Source: Streptomyces sp. NBRC 110028 (GTDB taxonomy: Bacteria > Actinomycetota > Actinomycetes > Streptomycetales > Streptomycetaceae). Taken from it: a stretch of DNA of 64,000 nucleotides. The first letter of the stretch is position 1; each line of letters starts with the position of its first letter. This document shows positions 26,860 to 38,132 of the stretch, piece by piece. A program made the position numbers and the translations under genes. The stretch lies in assembly GCF_001417735.1 (NCBI RefSeq), contig NZ_BBUZ01000033.1:154238-218237 (forward strand), read 5' to 3'. The notes under the pieces were generated by a model. It was given only the letters and a program-made list of their open reading frames with translations. It did no database searches and was not told the origin of the DNA.

Positions 26860-27696
26860 TCAAAGGCTCCTCGTCAGGGTGTAGTGACCACGGCGGTCGA
26901 AGTCGGTGACGACCCAGCCGTCGGCGAGCAGCCCGCCGAGGGCCTGCCCCAGGCTGACTCGCCAGCCGACCGCCAGGTCGGGATCGGTGCGCCGGACCTG
27001 CTCGATATCGCTCGGGATGTCGACGCGACAGGTACGCAGGGCACGGGCGCGGTCGAGGTCGAGGACGGGTCGTCCGTGCTCGGACCACAGGACGGCGGCA
27101 GGCGGCTCGATGTCGTTGCCGATGGGTCGGCGCGGCCCGGCCGGACGCTCGAGGTCCCGCACCACGAGCACTCGATCGCTGCGCTGGCCACTGTTCAGTC
27201 CGTCGCCCATGACGCCATAGAAGTCGGGCAGGTAGGTGTCGACCGTGCAGCCGAGCTTGTGCAGGTTGAAGTACGCGTTGCGGGCGACGAGCGGGTCGTA
27301 GGTCCACGTAATGCGGGTGACGCCGCGCTCGAGGCACCAAGCACGTTGGTGGCTCTTGAGCGCATGTCCCCACCCGGTGCCGACCGCGTCGGGACGGACC
27401 CCCGCGAGATGGGAGTGGAGGGCCCGCTCGAGTGGTGGGTGGAAGAATCCGACGCAGACGGCCATGAGCTCGTCGCCACGGAACCCGCCCGCGACGTAGT
27501 TGCCGGCGTGCGCGAGCGCGGTCAGCAGCTCGGGGTTGACGTGCGACTGCGTGACGTCGACCTGCCAGACGCTAGCCACGAGCTCGGTCGCGGCGACCAT
27601 GTCGGAGGGCAGGTGCAGCATCCGCAGCTCCGCCCCTGCCTGCTCTACCTCGATCAGTCCCGTCTCAATCGGCACTCCTTGGGTCTCGCTCGTCAC
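26860..27696 (-). CDS. GNAT-superfamily acyltransferase, probable amino-acid N-acyltransferase
   Basis: A 278-residue GNAT-like protein of the COG3375 type. The recognisable core covers FFHPPLERALHSHLAGVRPD, then GTGWGHALKSHQRAWCLERG and ITWTYDPLVARNAYFNLHKL. It begins at GTG in a GTGA overlap with the preceding peptidase stop and ends one base before the racemase. In Geobacillus an equivalent GNAT paired with an N-succinylamino-acid racemase succinylates D-amino acids; by context this one should acylate an amino acid for the racemase. The acyl donor is not known. Confidence 0.78.
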   Translation of the reverse strand: MTSETQGVPIETGLIEVEQAGAELRMLHLPSDMVAATELVASVWQVDVTQSHVNPELLTALAHAGNYVAGGFRGDELMAVCVGFFHPPLERALHSHLAGVRPDAVGTGWGHALKSHQRAWCLERGVTRITWTYDPLVARNAYFNLHKLGCTVDTYLPDFYGVMGDGLNSGQRSDRVLVVRDLERPAGPRRPIGNDIEPPAAVLWSEHGRPVLDLDRARALRTCRVDIPSDIEQVRRTDPDLAVGWRVSLGQALGGLLADGWVVTDFDRRGHYTLTRSL

Positions 27697-30600
27697 GACC
27701 GCACCTCTCGCAAGAATCGGGAGCCGAGGTAGAGGCCGCCGGGAACCGGCCGCACCTGCTCCCACCCGGCCATCTCGTCGTTCGTGAACGCGTAGACCCC
27801 TGGGACGGTCGACGGGTACAGCTCGGTCTCCTGGACGTCGTCGGGCGAGGTGCCGCCGGCGTAGCCCTTGCGTTCGCGCAGGGTGAGGCGCAGCCCGTCC
27901 TCGTGCGGGGCGATGTCGGCCACGAACCCGGCCGACTCCCACGATCCGCTCAGTGGCTCAGGCGACCGCGAGCGGTCCGCGGACACCACCGCGTGCAGTG
28001 CGCCCCCGTCGAGCGTGCGGGCGGCGTCCTCGAAGAGCTCGCGATAGAGGCCGTCGGGGTGGCCACCGGTCGTCAGCAGCGCCACAGCCAGGCTTGTCCC
28101 CGGGAAGATTCGCAGATACGAGCGCTGACCGATCGTGCCGCCGTCGTGCCCGTAGACACGGCTGCCCTGCCAGTCCTGCAGGAACCATCCGAGGCCCCAA
28201 CCGGACGTCGACACCATGCTGGTGCGTAGGTCGACGTGCTCTGTGATCATGAGGCGGGCGCTCTCAGCCGACAGGACGCGGGTGCCGTTGGGGGCGAGAC
28301 CCTCGCGAAGCGCGGTTTCGGCGAAGGTCAGCAGGTCCCCGATACTTGCCGCGATCAGTCCCGCCGGCCCCATCGAGCGCGGCAGTACCCACCTGCTCGC
28401 CGGCACGGCGGCGGCGCCGAGCCCCGAGTGTCCGGTCGCCGTCGCGAACCGCGGAGCGTCTTCGGGCAATGTGAATGTGTGGCGCAGTCCGAGCGGTTCG
28501 ACCAGGTGGGTCCTCACGGCCTCGTCCCACGTCGTGCTGCGCAGTACTTCGATGATGCGCCCCGCGACGACGAAGGCTGAGTTGCAGTAGGAGAACCGCT
28601 CCCCGCGTGGGTGCAGCCGGTCGGTGCGGGCCAACAGGTCGACGTACGCCTCGACGCAATCGTCGCCGCGACCGGTGTCGGTGAACAGGTCGCCATCGAA
28701 GCCGCTGGTGTGGTGCAGGAGTTCGCGGACCGTGACGTCGGGAGCGTCGTCGCGGAGCCGGAAGTCAGGGAGGACGCTGCGCACCGTGGCGTCGAGGTCG
28801 AGCAGACCCTCTTCGACGAGCTGGAGCACGAGCATCGTCGTCCAGACCTTGCTGATCGACCCGATCTGGAACACGCTTTCGTCCGTCACGGGGACACCTG
28901 TCGAGACGTCGAGCACGCCGGACGACAGGGCGAGTCGGTTGAGCACGCTCCCGTCGTCGGTCAGCTCTACGATGCCGAGCTGGGCGCCCACGACGCCGTA
29001 CCGCTCCCGCAGGAGGTCGAGCCGATGCTGCCACGCGGCGGCGTCGCGGGCAGCCGGTGATGTTGCCGCGGGTCGCGGCACCGTGTCCACCGCTGGGCGC
29101 GTGTACCGCTCAACCCATTCGATCAGTCGCCGCTGGTAGTCGAGCCGGTGCTCGACCGATCCCGCGACGACAAACAGGTGCCCGCCGCCCGGGTATACGA
29201 CGAGCCGGCTCGGGACGGCCTGGATCCGTAGGGCCGAGAACCACTCCTGGGCCTGCGTGCTCGGGCACGTCTCGTCGTGCTCGCCGTGCAGCACGAGGGT
29301 CGGGGTCGTGACCTGGTCAACGCGAGCGATCGGCGAGCGCTCGGCAAGGCGCCCGACATCGGTCGGCTCAAGACCCGCGGTGGCCGCCGAGAAGAACCCC
29401 TCGGGCTCGAGCCGCTGACCGGCGAGAGCTGCGAAGTCGCACAAGAGGCCCCCGGCGACGGCCGCGGCGAAGCGGTCGGTGTGCGCCGTGAGCGCGCACG
29501 TGGAGAGCCCGCCGTAGCTGTAGCCCGTGACCGCCAGCCGGTCCGGGTCCGCGAGGCCTTCAGCGACGAGCGTGTCGACGGGCTCGAGGAAGTCCGGCAG
29601 GTCGACCCGCGCCCATCCGCCGTGGACTGCCGTCAGGAAGTCCTCGCCATAGCCGTCCGAGCCGCGGGGGTTGAGCGTCAGGACGCGCCAGCCTCGGTGC
29701 GCCAGGACCTGGTGGTAGAGGTGCACTTCGTCGGCGACCCCGCTCCACGCATTGTGCGGACCGCCGTGGACGTCGAGCAGCAGGGGCGCCGCGCCCGACG
29801 TGCCGGGCGACGACAGGAGCCAGCCGTGCACGACGGTGCCGTCGCTGATCGTGAAGGATCGCGGCTCGGGGCGCAGCAGTTCGACGTCCGGGAGGGCGTC
29901 ACGCATCAGCGTCGTGAGCTCGCGATGCTCGCCCGTCCCCAGGTCCACGAGGGCGACCTCCGCGAATGAGTCCTGGGTTGCGACGACGACGGCGGCGCGC
30001 GCGCTCGCGGCTGCGACGGACAGCGCCGAGACGACTCGGTGGTCCTCGGCGACGATCGGCGCAGGCGCGCCTCCGGCCAGGTCGACCCCGTAGAGGTGCG
30101 TCCACCCTCGGTTGCGCGCGCAGAACAGGACCTGCGCGCCATCGTGCGTCAGCGTGGGACGCCCCCCGGGGTAGCCGACGGCGCCTGGCATGACGTTGAG
30201 GTCGAGCTCCGCGGTCAGGTCCTCGTCCGGCCTGCCGTCCAAGTACAGGCGCAGCAGACGGGTGTGGCCGATCGCCATGGTGCGATGGCCGACCGCGATG
30301 ACCGATCCGCCGTCGGGCGTCCACAGGAGTGGCCCGGTGACGCCCGTCGCCGAACCGACGCGCCGGGCTGGCGCCAAGAGGTCGTCGACGTCGATGACGT
30401 GCACGGCACGCTCCCGCTCGACGTCGGCGCGCGGCGAGGTGCCCGCGGCGAAGGCGAGCAGGGTGCCATCCGGGGACCAGGCGGGTTCCCCCGCGTCGGC
30501 GTCGCCGTCGGTGACCTGACGCGTGCTGCCGTCGGCGAGGTCCAGCACGATGACCTGGTATCGCACACTGCCGAGCCACCCCACGCCGTCGGTCTTCTGG

Positions 30601-31016
30601 TCAAGCGTGTCGATCACGATCGGCGCCTGCGGGTCGCCCGCGCCGCGCTCCACCGGGGCGAGGAAGGCGACGCGACGGCTGGAGGCGTCGACGACCGGCC
30701 GCCCCGCACCGAGCGGCAGCGTCGTGAGCTGCACGGGTTCGCCGGTTGGCGGCAGCAGGTGCAGCTGCGGCACGCCGTCGACACGCCGCAGGAACAGCAG
30801 CCCGGCCGGGCCGAACTCAGCGCCGCTGTCGTCGGGACCACTGGTCAGGCGACGTTCGCCACCGTGCTCGTCGACCTCCCACAGCGAGGTCACGGTGCGG
30901 CCGTCGACGACCTGGCGACGGGTCAGCACGACGGCTGAGCCGTCGGGGCGGATCGCCGTCTCGGTCACGGTGACGACCCGGTGGAGGTCGTCGAGGCGGG
31001 CGGCGCGCGGCGTCAT
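27693..31016 (-). CDS. S9 acylaminoacyl/oligopeptidase fused to an S12 beta-lactamase-like domain
   Basis: An 1107-residue two-enzyme fusion. Residues ~1-640 are a prolyl-oligopeptidase-type S9 peptidase: beta-propeller repeats (WSPDGTLLAF), then an alpha/beta hydrolase with Ser500 in GYSYGG, Asp in GEHDETCP and His in YPGGGHLF. Residues ~670-1000 form a complete serine-hydrolase domain with Ser720 and Lys723 in GSISK, YCN in RFSYCNSA and a GHDGG triad element. A smaller C-terminal beta domain follows. S12 domains include D-aminopeptidases. No signal peptide is seen. It overlaps its neighbours by 4 bases on both sides. Fusing both peptidase types is unusual and suggests peptides with L- and D-residues are handled together. 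Confidence 0.85.
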   Translation of the reverse strand: MTPRAARLDDLHRVVTVTETAIRPDGSAVVLTRRQVVDGRTVTSLWEVDEHGGERRLTSGPDDSGAEFGPAGLLFLRRVDGVPQLHLLPPTGEPVQLTTLPLGAGRPVVDASSRRVAFLAPVERGAGDPQAPIVIDTLDQKTDGVGWLGSVRYQVIVLDLADGSTRQVTDGDADAGEPAWSPDGTLLAFAAGTSPRADVERERAVHVIDVDDLLAPARRVGSATGVTGPLLWTPDGGSVIAVGHRTMAIGHTRLLRLYLDGRPDEDLTAELDLNVMPGAVGYPGGRPTLTHDGAQVLFCARNRGWTHLYGVDLAGGAPAPIVAEDHRVVSALSVAAASARAAVVVATQDSFAEVALVDLGTGEHRELTTLMRDALPDVELLRPEPRSFTISDGTVVHGWLLSSPGTSGAAPLLLDVHGGPHNAWSGVADEVHLYHQVLAHRGWRVLTLNPRGSDGYGEDFLTAVHGGWARVDLPDFLEPVDTLVAEGLADPDRLAVTGYSYGGLSTCALTAHTDRFAAAVAGGLLCDFAALAGQRLEPEGFFSAATAGLEPTDVGRLAERSPIARVDQVTTPTLVLHGEHDETCPSTQAQEWFSALRIQAVPSRLVVYPGGGHLFVVAGSVEHRLDYQRRLIEWVERYTRPAVDTVPRPAATSPAARDAAAWQHRLDLLRERYGVVGAQLGIVELTDDGSVLNRLALSSGVLDVSTGVPVTDESVFQIGSISKVWTTMLVLQLVEEGLLDLDATVRSVLPDFRLRDDAPDVTVRELLHHTSGFDGDLFTDTGRGDDCVEAYVDLLARTDRLHPRGERFSYCNSAFVVAGRIIEVLRSTTWDEAVRTHLVEPLGLRHTFTLPEDAPRFATATGHSGLGAAAVPASRWVLPRSMGPAGLIAASIGDLLTFAETALREGLAPNGTRVLSAESARLMITEHVDLRTSMVSTSGWGLGWFLQDWQGSRVYGHDGGTIGQRSYLRIFPGTSLAVALLTTGGHPDGLYRELFEDAARTLDGGALHAVVSADRSRSPEPLSGSWESAGFVADIAPHEDGLRLTLRERKGYAGGTSPDDVQETELYPSTVPGVYAFTNDEMAGWEQVRPVPGGLYLGSRFLREVRS

Positions 31017-31851
31017 GAGGCGGCTCCTCGGTACAGGGACGGGGTGTCGACGAGCGAGCCGGCGAACCGGGGCACGGCACGGATCAGTTCACAGGTGTAC
31101 GGGTGCTCGGGGGCGTCGATGACTCGCGTCGTCGGGCCGGTCTCGACGACCCGACCGTCCTTCATGACGGCCACCTCGTCGCAGAGCTGGCGCACGACCG
31201 CGAGGTTGTGGCTGATGAAGAGCACGGTGAGGTCGAGCTCCTGTTGCACCTTGCGGAGCAGGTTGAGCACGGTGCCTTGCACCGAGACGTCGAGGGCGGA
31301 GGTGATCTCGTCGGCCAGCAGGACCCGGGGCGACGCGGCGAGCGCCCGCGCGATCGCGACGCGTTGCCGCTGCCCGCCCGAGAGCTGCGAGGGCAGGTCG
31401 TTGGCGCGGGCCGGGTCGAGCTCGACGGTTTCCAGCAACCTGACGACCTCCGCGCGACGCCCAGCGCGACCTCGTACGGTGCGCTCACGCCCTTGCTGAT
31501 CTCGCTGTGCGAACCCGCGCACCTCGAGAGCCTCCTCGACGGACGCACCCACCGTCATGCGCGGGTCGAGCGAGGAGCTCGCGTCCTGGAAGATCATCTG
31601 CACGTCGCGCCGCGCGGCGGCGACACGGCCCCGGGCGCGCACGACGTCGGTGCCGCCGACCAGGATGCGACCCGCGTACGGCTCGTGGAGACCCACGACG
31701 GCCCGCGCCAGAGTCGACTTGCCGGACCCGGACTCGCCGACCAGGCCGACGGTCCGGCCGCTTGCGACGGTCAGGCTGACGTCGCGCACGGCGTCGTGGG
31801 CAGACGACCCGCTGCCGTAGCGGACATGGACGTTCTCAAGGACCAGGTCGG

Positions 31852-31855
<4 letters not shown>
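31013..31855 (-). CDS. dppF: Dipeptide/oligopeptide ABC transporter ATPase (DppF type)
   Basis: A 280-residue ABC ATPase with Walker A GESGSGKST, signature LSGGQRQRVAIARAL, Walker B LLADEI and the oligopeptide-specific C-terminal HPYTCELIRAVP. It energises peptide uptake through the DppB and DppC permeases together with the ATPase half of the fused gene upstream. It starts at GTG within a GTGA overlap and ends in an ATGA overlap with the S9-S12 peptidase. Walker B ends in DEI rather than the usual DEP, a mild oddity. Confidence 0.9.
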
Positions 31856-33678
<1,823 letters not shown>

Positions 33679-33680
33679 TC

Positions 33681-34709
33681 TCAGGTGTCCTTGAGTGCTG
33701 AGCGAGGGTCCAGGCAGACCAGGGCGATGTCGATGATGAGGTTGGCAACGAGCACGATCAGGCCGTACACGATGACGATTCCCTGTGCGAGCGGGAAGTC
33801 CTTGCTTCTCACGGCATCCACGATCGTCAGCCCGAGACCCGGCCACGAAAAGATGGTCTCAATCAGCACAGTGCCCGCCACCAAGGAGGCGAGAACGATG
33901 CCTGCGATCGTCAGCGAGGAGGTCATGAGGTTCGGCAGCGCGTGACGAAAGTAGAGGCGACGCCGTGGCATCCGCTTCGAACGAGCGGTACGCATGTAAT
34001 CCTGTTGGAATACCGTCAATGCCTCGACTCGGACGATTCTGGAGACCGCAGCCGCGGTCCCGATCGACAACGCCGATACCGGTAGTACGTACGAGTTCGG
34101 TCCCGCGCGTCCCGTAACGGGAAATACGTGGCCCTGAACCGCGAAGAGATACACGAGTGCGACGCCGATGAGAAATTCGGGGATGACGGCGAGCAGTCCG
34201 CTCATCGTGGTGTACGCCACGTCGATGAATTGCCGTCGGCCACCCCTGGTGAACGCGGCAGCGAGGATCCCGAGCGGCACAGAAACCAGCAGCACGACCG
34301 CCAAGGACAAGAACGTGAGTTCCAGAGTTGCCGGCAAGCGTTGTTCGATAACCGTCGTGACTGGCAAGTGCAGCGAGAACGAATCTCCGAGATCCCAGGT
34401 AAGCAGACCCTTCCAGAAGTCCAAGTACTGCATCCACAGGGGATCGTTCAGGCCCAAGCTCTCACGTTGCCTCTCGACGACCGCCGCAGTCGCATTGATT
34501 CCAAGCGCATTTCGGACTGGATCTCCAGGGATCAACCGGATCATCAAGAAGGCAACCGTCGCCAGGGCAACCACCGAATAGGCGAGCCGTGCGAGCCGTC
34601 GCAGGATGAAGGCGCCCAGTTGCCTTTCCCCAGCTCGGCCGACTCTCGATGTTGTTGCCTGAGACGCGAAGTCGTCCGTCGGCAGCGTGCGAATCGGATC
34701 AGTAGTCAC
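33681..34709 (-). CDS. dppB: Peptide ABC transporter permease (DppB type)
   Basis: A 342-residue inner-membrane permease. The helix near residues 40-60 is followed by the family motif RLIPGDPVRNALG, several further helices and the EAA loop DYMRTARSKRMPRR. It forms the pore with the DppC half of the next protein. It starts at GTG, 7 bases after the binding-protein gene, with only a weak ribosome-binding site, consistent with translational coupling. The N-terminal 35-residue cytoplasmic tail is longer than usual. Confidence 0.9.
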   Translation of the reverse strand: MTTDPIRTLPTDDFASQATTSRVGRAGERQLGAFILRRLARLAYSVVALATVAFLMIRLIPGDPVRNALGINATAAVVERQRESLGLNDPLWMQYLDFWKGLLTWDLGDSFSLHLPVTTVIEQRLPATLELTFLSLAVVLLVSVPLGILAAAFTRGGRRQFIDVAYTTMSGLLAVIPEFLIGVALVYLFAVQGHVFPVTGRAGPNSYVLPVSALSIGTAAAVSRIVRVEALTVFQQDYMRTARSKRMPRRRLYFRHALPNLMTSSLTIAGIVLASLVAGTVLIETIFSWPGLGLTIVDAVRSKDFPLAQGIVIVYGLIVLVANLIIDIALVCLDPRSALKDT

Positions 34710-34716
34710 GTCAGGC

Positions 34717-36267
34717 TCAATTCAGCACACGGATGGCAGAGCCAGGAAGAACGCCGCCTACCGGCGGATAGAGCGCGGTGGCCCCATTGAAGTACATGGG
34801 GTATGGCGTAACGGATACGGGAACAAGGTCAGCACTCTCCATCAGCGCCTTCTCCGCGTTTTCCCAACCCTTGCACGCGTCGTCACCAGTCAGACGAGCC
34901 GCTGCAGATACACGACTTTTGTAATCCTTGTTGTCGATCGACGCGAAGTTGGTCCCCTCGGGTGCCGCCTTGCCCGACAGGTATTGCGGGTAGATCGCCG
35001 GCGTTCCGGTTTGCAGGTTGAGTCCGAGCGTTGCCGACCAGCCCGACGGGTCTTTGGCTGCAAATGTCTTGCTGATGACGTAGTTCTCGTCGCCACCATC
35101 GAGCTTCACCTTGGCCCCAGCGGCCTCCCATTGCTTCGCGACGTATTCGGCTCCAGCGGTCCCCGTGTCCGTGCTGTTGTCGTATACCAGTGTGATCGTC
35201 GGGGACGCATCCGCCGCGTGCAGAGCGCGATTGGCTGCGTCCGGGTCATAGGCGGGCAGATTCCCGGAAACAGAGTCGTAGGTGCACAAGCTTGGGTGCT
35301 CGGAGAGAAGCGAGGTCGCGCGTTCACCCTTGCCGCCAGTGACGATCTTTGTGAGGGTACCGAGGTCGATCGCCTGGGTCAGCGCTCGTCGTACGTCGAC
35401 GTCAGCTGTCGGGAGCCCCTGGTAGTGGTTGTAGGTGATCATCCCGGACATGGCCGGTGATGGGAGTGACTTGAGAGCAGTCAGGCGCGCCTCATCCTTT
35501 CCGCTCACCATGGCCGCGTTGAGTCCGCCGGAGAGCAGGAGGTTCGCTCGGGTCGACGGACTTGGCGCGATCTTGATCGTGACGGTCTTGGGCATCCCGG
35601 GCGTCTCGGAGGTGCTGTGCTCCGGCCCCCACGTGTATCCGGCCCTCCTGGTCAGGGTGATCGAATCGCCGGCCACCACGCGGTCAATGACGAATGGTCC
35701 CGTTCCATCACTGCCGGACGTCAGGGTCTTCGGGTCCTTCAGGCCGTGTTCGCACACCATCTGCTGACCCCCGAGGTTGTTCAGCATGAACGGCCGCGGC
35801 TTTGAGGTGGTGACGGTGAGGACATTCCCCTTGGCGCTTGCCTTGGCGTCGGACGGCACGACCGATTCGAGACGCGGCGACTTGTGTGCTGGGTCCGCGA
35901 TCCAATTGAGGTTGTCCGCCGCCGTTTGCGCGGTGAAAGGAGTGCCGTCAGCGCACGTGATGTTTTTGCGAAGCGTGTAGGTGACCTTGGTCGGACTCTC
36001 GGTCCAGCTCTGTGCAAGGAAAGGCGATAGCTTGCCCGTCTTGGGATCGACCGAGAGGAGGCTGTCGTAGGAGTACGCACCAACGATCTGCGCATTGACG
36101 AGGTTGGTGACCAGCGGGTTCAGGTCACCAGGATCCGAGTCGACCGCGACGGTGAAGGTGGCGTCAGTCGCGAACCCGCGCCCAGACGACGCGTCCGAGC
36201 CGCTGCAGGCCGCAAGGCCCGATGTGGCCGCGAGAAGAATGGGGAGAGCAAGAATGCGCTTGTTCAC
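34717..36267 (-). CDS. Peptide ABC transporter substrate-binding lipoprotein (SBP family 5)
   Basis: A 516-residue binding protein. The signal peptide ends in a lipobox LAAC around residue 21, so it is lipid-anchored outside the membrane. The SBP family 5 core is complete (AYSYDSLLSVDPKTGKLSPF, TCADGTPFTAQTAADNL). It delivers di- or oligopeptides to DppB/DppC. It begins at GTG with AGGGG about 8 bases upstream and heads the long minus-strand operon that runs to the deleted aldehyde dehydrogenase. Confidence 0.9.
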   Translation of the reverse strand: MNKRILALPILLAATSGLAACSGSDASSGRGFATDATFTVAVDSDPGDLNPLVTNLVNAQIVGAYSYDSLLSVDPKTGKLSPFLAQSWTESPTKVTYTLRKNITCADGTPFTAQTAADNLNWIADPAHKSPRLESVVPSDAKASAKGNVLTVTTSKPRPFMLNNLGGQQMVCEHGLKDPKTLTSGSDGTGPFVIDRVVAGDSITLTRRAGYTWGPEHSTSETPGMPKTVTIKIAPSPSTRANLLLSGGLNAAMVSGKDEARLTALKSLPSPAMSGMITYNHYQGLPTADVDVRRALTQAIDLGTLTKIVTGGKGERATSLLSEHPSLCTYDSVSGNLPAYDPDAANRALHAADASPTITLVYDNSTDTGTAGAEYVAKQWEAAGAKVKLDGGDENYVISKTFAAKDPSGWSATLGLNLQTGTPAIYPQYLSGKAAPEGTNFASIDNKDYKSRVSAAARLTGDDACKGWENAEKALMESADLVPVSVTPYPMYFNGATALYPPVGGVLPGSAIRVLN

Positions 36268-36288
36268 GGAGGCCGCCCCTTTTGACGT

Positions 36289-36308
36289 GATGTGGATCGG
36301 GTCACATC
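36289..36308. promoter_or_regulatory. Inverted repeat upstream of the peptide transporter operon
   Basis: GATGTG and CACATC form a 6-bp inverted repeat separated by 8 bases, about 22 bases upstream of the binding-protein start. It could be an operator for the neighbouring PucR regulator, but there is no direct evidence and such short repeats occur by chance. Confidence 0.3.
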
Positions 36309-36411
36309 CTCGATCGCCGATCCGCGCCGCTCATCGGACGTTCGTCCAATCCCTGACCTGGGCTCCTGGACGAGCGCACGAACCACCGGTGGCGAGTGTG
36401 GCGCGACAGGC

Positions 36412-38022
36412 TCAGGCCGGTCGCGAACACGCGTCCAGACGCAACTGCAGCAGCAGGCCGAAGCGCGTGTCGGGGTCACCGAGGTCGATGTCGGCGATCG
36501 CCTCGACCCGCTCCAGGCGATACCGGAACGTGTTCTTGTGAACGTGGACCTCGCGCGCCGCGGCGGTCACGTTGCCGAAGTGCTCAAGCCAGGCGCGCAG
36601 GGTCGCGACGAGCTCGGTCTCGTGGTTCGCGTCGTACGCGCGCAGCGCCACGAGCGGTCCGCCGAGCTCGATGCCGTCGGCGGCGAGGGAGTCGCCGATC
36701 CTCAGCATCAGGGCCTCGACCTGCACCTCGGCGGAGCGGGCGACCCGTCGCTCCTCGTGCGGCCGGGCGCGCAGGACCCGCAATGTGGCCTCGGCGTCGC
36801 GGCGCGAGGCCGACAGGTCACGCACGTCGGCGACGACCCCGCCGATCCCGGCGCAGAATTCGGTCGAGGTGTCGAGCCGCCCGACGAACTCGGTCGCATG
36901 CTGCTGCACTGCCGTGAGCGTGCGCTCGTCGGCGGCTCGGAGCGGGACGACCGCGTGCACGAGTCCGCCGATCGGCACCGCGACCGCCCGCGGATACACC
37001 GACCGCAGGTGCATCCGCAGGGCCGCGGCGGCGCGCTGGGTGTCCGAAACCGTGCGGATCTCGTCGTCGTCCACCAGGGGACCCAACACGAGGACGCATG
37101 CGGGCGAGGTCTCGAACCCGAGTTGTTGGGCGGCCTCAAATGCCTTCGAGCCTCCCTCAAGGAGCTGCGACCCAAGCGACTCGGCCACTCGCTGGGCGGC
37201 GTCGGCGCTGACCCGCGCCCGCAGTATCGCGAGGGCCACGAGTTGGGCGGCCTCGACCATGACCTGCTCGCGCTCGGCGTCGAACGGCTCGGGCGTCACG
37301 GCCCAGATCGAGCCGAGCACCTCGTCGCCGGCCTGGATCCGCATCGCGACCCGCGGCATCGTGCCTGGCGCAGGCTCAGCCAGGAAGATCGGCCGCTCGG
37401 ACCCGTAGATGACCGGGAAGACGCCCTGCGTGCGCTGGTAAGCGCTGTACATCTCGGGAACCTGCAGACCCAGGATCGTGAGGCGGCGCGGTTCATCGGT
37501 ACCGACCTGGTCGGCCGAGAACGCGACGACGTGCGACGACCGGTCCTCGATCGTCACGGGAGCCCCGAGCAGCGTCGACAGGGAGTCGGCCAACGTGAAC
37601 AGGTCCCTGGCGGAGTCGCCGCCGTACTCCGGACCCTCCGGACCCAGGTTGAGCGCGCCGCTCAGCAGCGTCGCGACCTGCACCCACGACGCCCCCCGGA
37701 CGAGGCTGAAGACCGAGACGTTCCCCTCTTCGGCGACCTCGGCCACCTCGCGCCCCACGGTCAGCGGCTCGCGGACGATGAGCGCCGCGGCGCCGGCGTC
37801 ACCCGCCGCCTGCACGAGGTCGGCAAGGTCACGGTCTGTGGCGACCGCCACGGCGAGCACGATCGCGTCCCGCGTGATATCCGGGGGGTCCAGCGGGTCG
37901 TACAGCACGACTGTTGACACGGTGCGCGTGGCTTGGTGCTTGCCGGCCTCGAACGTCAGCAGGGTCGATCCCAGGCGCTCGGTCAGTCGTCCCAGAGGCG
38001 TCGCGAAGACAGGGATGGGCAT
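36412..38022 (-). CDS. PucR/CdaR-family transcriptional regulator
   Basis: A 536-residue regulator with an N-terminal PucR-like domain (about residues 1-140), a central GAF/GGDEF-like sensing region and a C-terminal helix-turn-helix (GNVTAAAREVHVHKNTFRYR). PucR/CdaR proteins are usually activators of purine, sugar-acid or amino-acid catabolic genes. The ATG at 38022 is used. It sits between the peptide transporter operon and the divergent D-aminopeptidase, so it is the likely local regulator of the island. Confidence 0.88.
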   Translation of the reverse strand: MPIPVFATPLGRLTERLGSTLLTFEAGKHQATRTVSTVVLYDPLDPPDITRDAIVLAVAVATDRDLADLVQAAGDAGAAALIVREPLTVGREVAEVAEEGNVSVFSLVRGASWVQVATLLSGALNLGPEGPEYGGDSARDLFTLADSLSTLLGAPVTIEDRSSHVVAFSADQVGTDEPRRLTILGLQVPEMYSAYQRTQGVFPVIYGSERPIFLAEPAPGTMPRVAMRIQAGDEVLGSIWAVTPEPFDAEREQVMVEAAQLVALAILRARVSADAAQRVAESLGSQLLEGGSKAFEAAQQLGFETSPACVLVLGPLVDDDEIRTVSDTQRAAAALRMHLRSVYPRAVAVPIGGLVHAVVPLRAADERTLTAVQQHATEFVGRLDTSTEFCAGIGGVVADVRDLSASRRDAEATLRVLRARPHEERRVARSAEVQVEALMLRIGDSLAADGIELGGPLVALRAYDANHETELVATLRAWLEHFGNVTAAAREVHVHKNTFRYRLERVEAIADIDLGDPDTRFGLLLQLRLDACSRPA

Positions 38023-38132
38023 GGGGCGACAGTACAGCCGGGAGGAGTTGATTTCGGTCGATCGCACTATCAGATATCCCCCTCACGAGCGCAGAATGGC
38101 GGGGCCCAGCACGACGAACACAGGAGCCAGCC

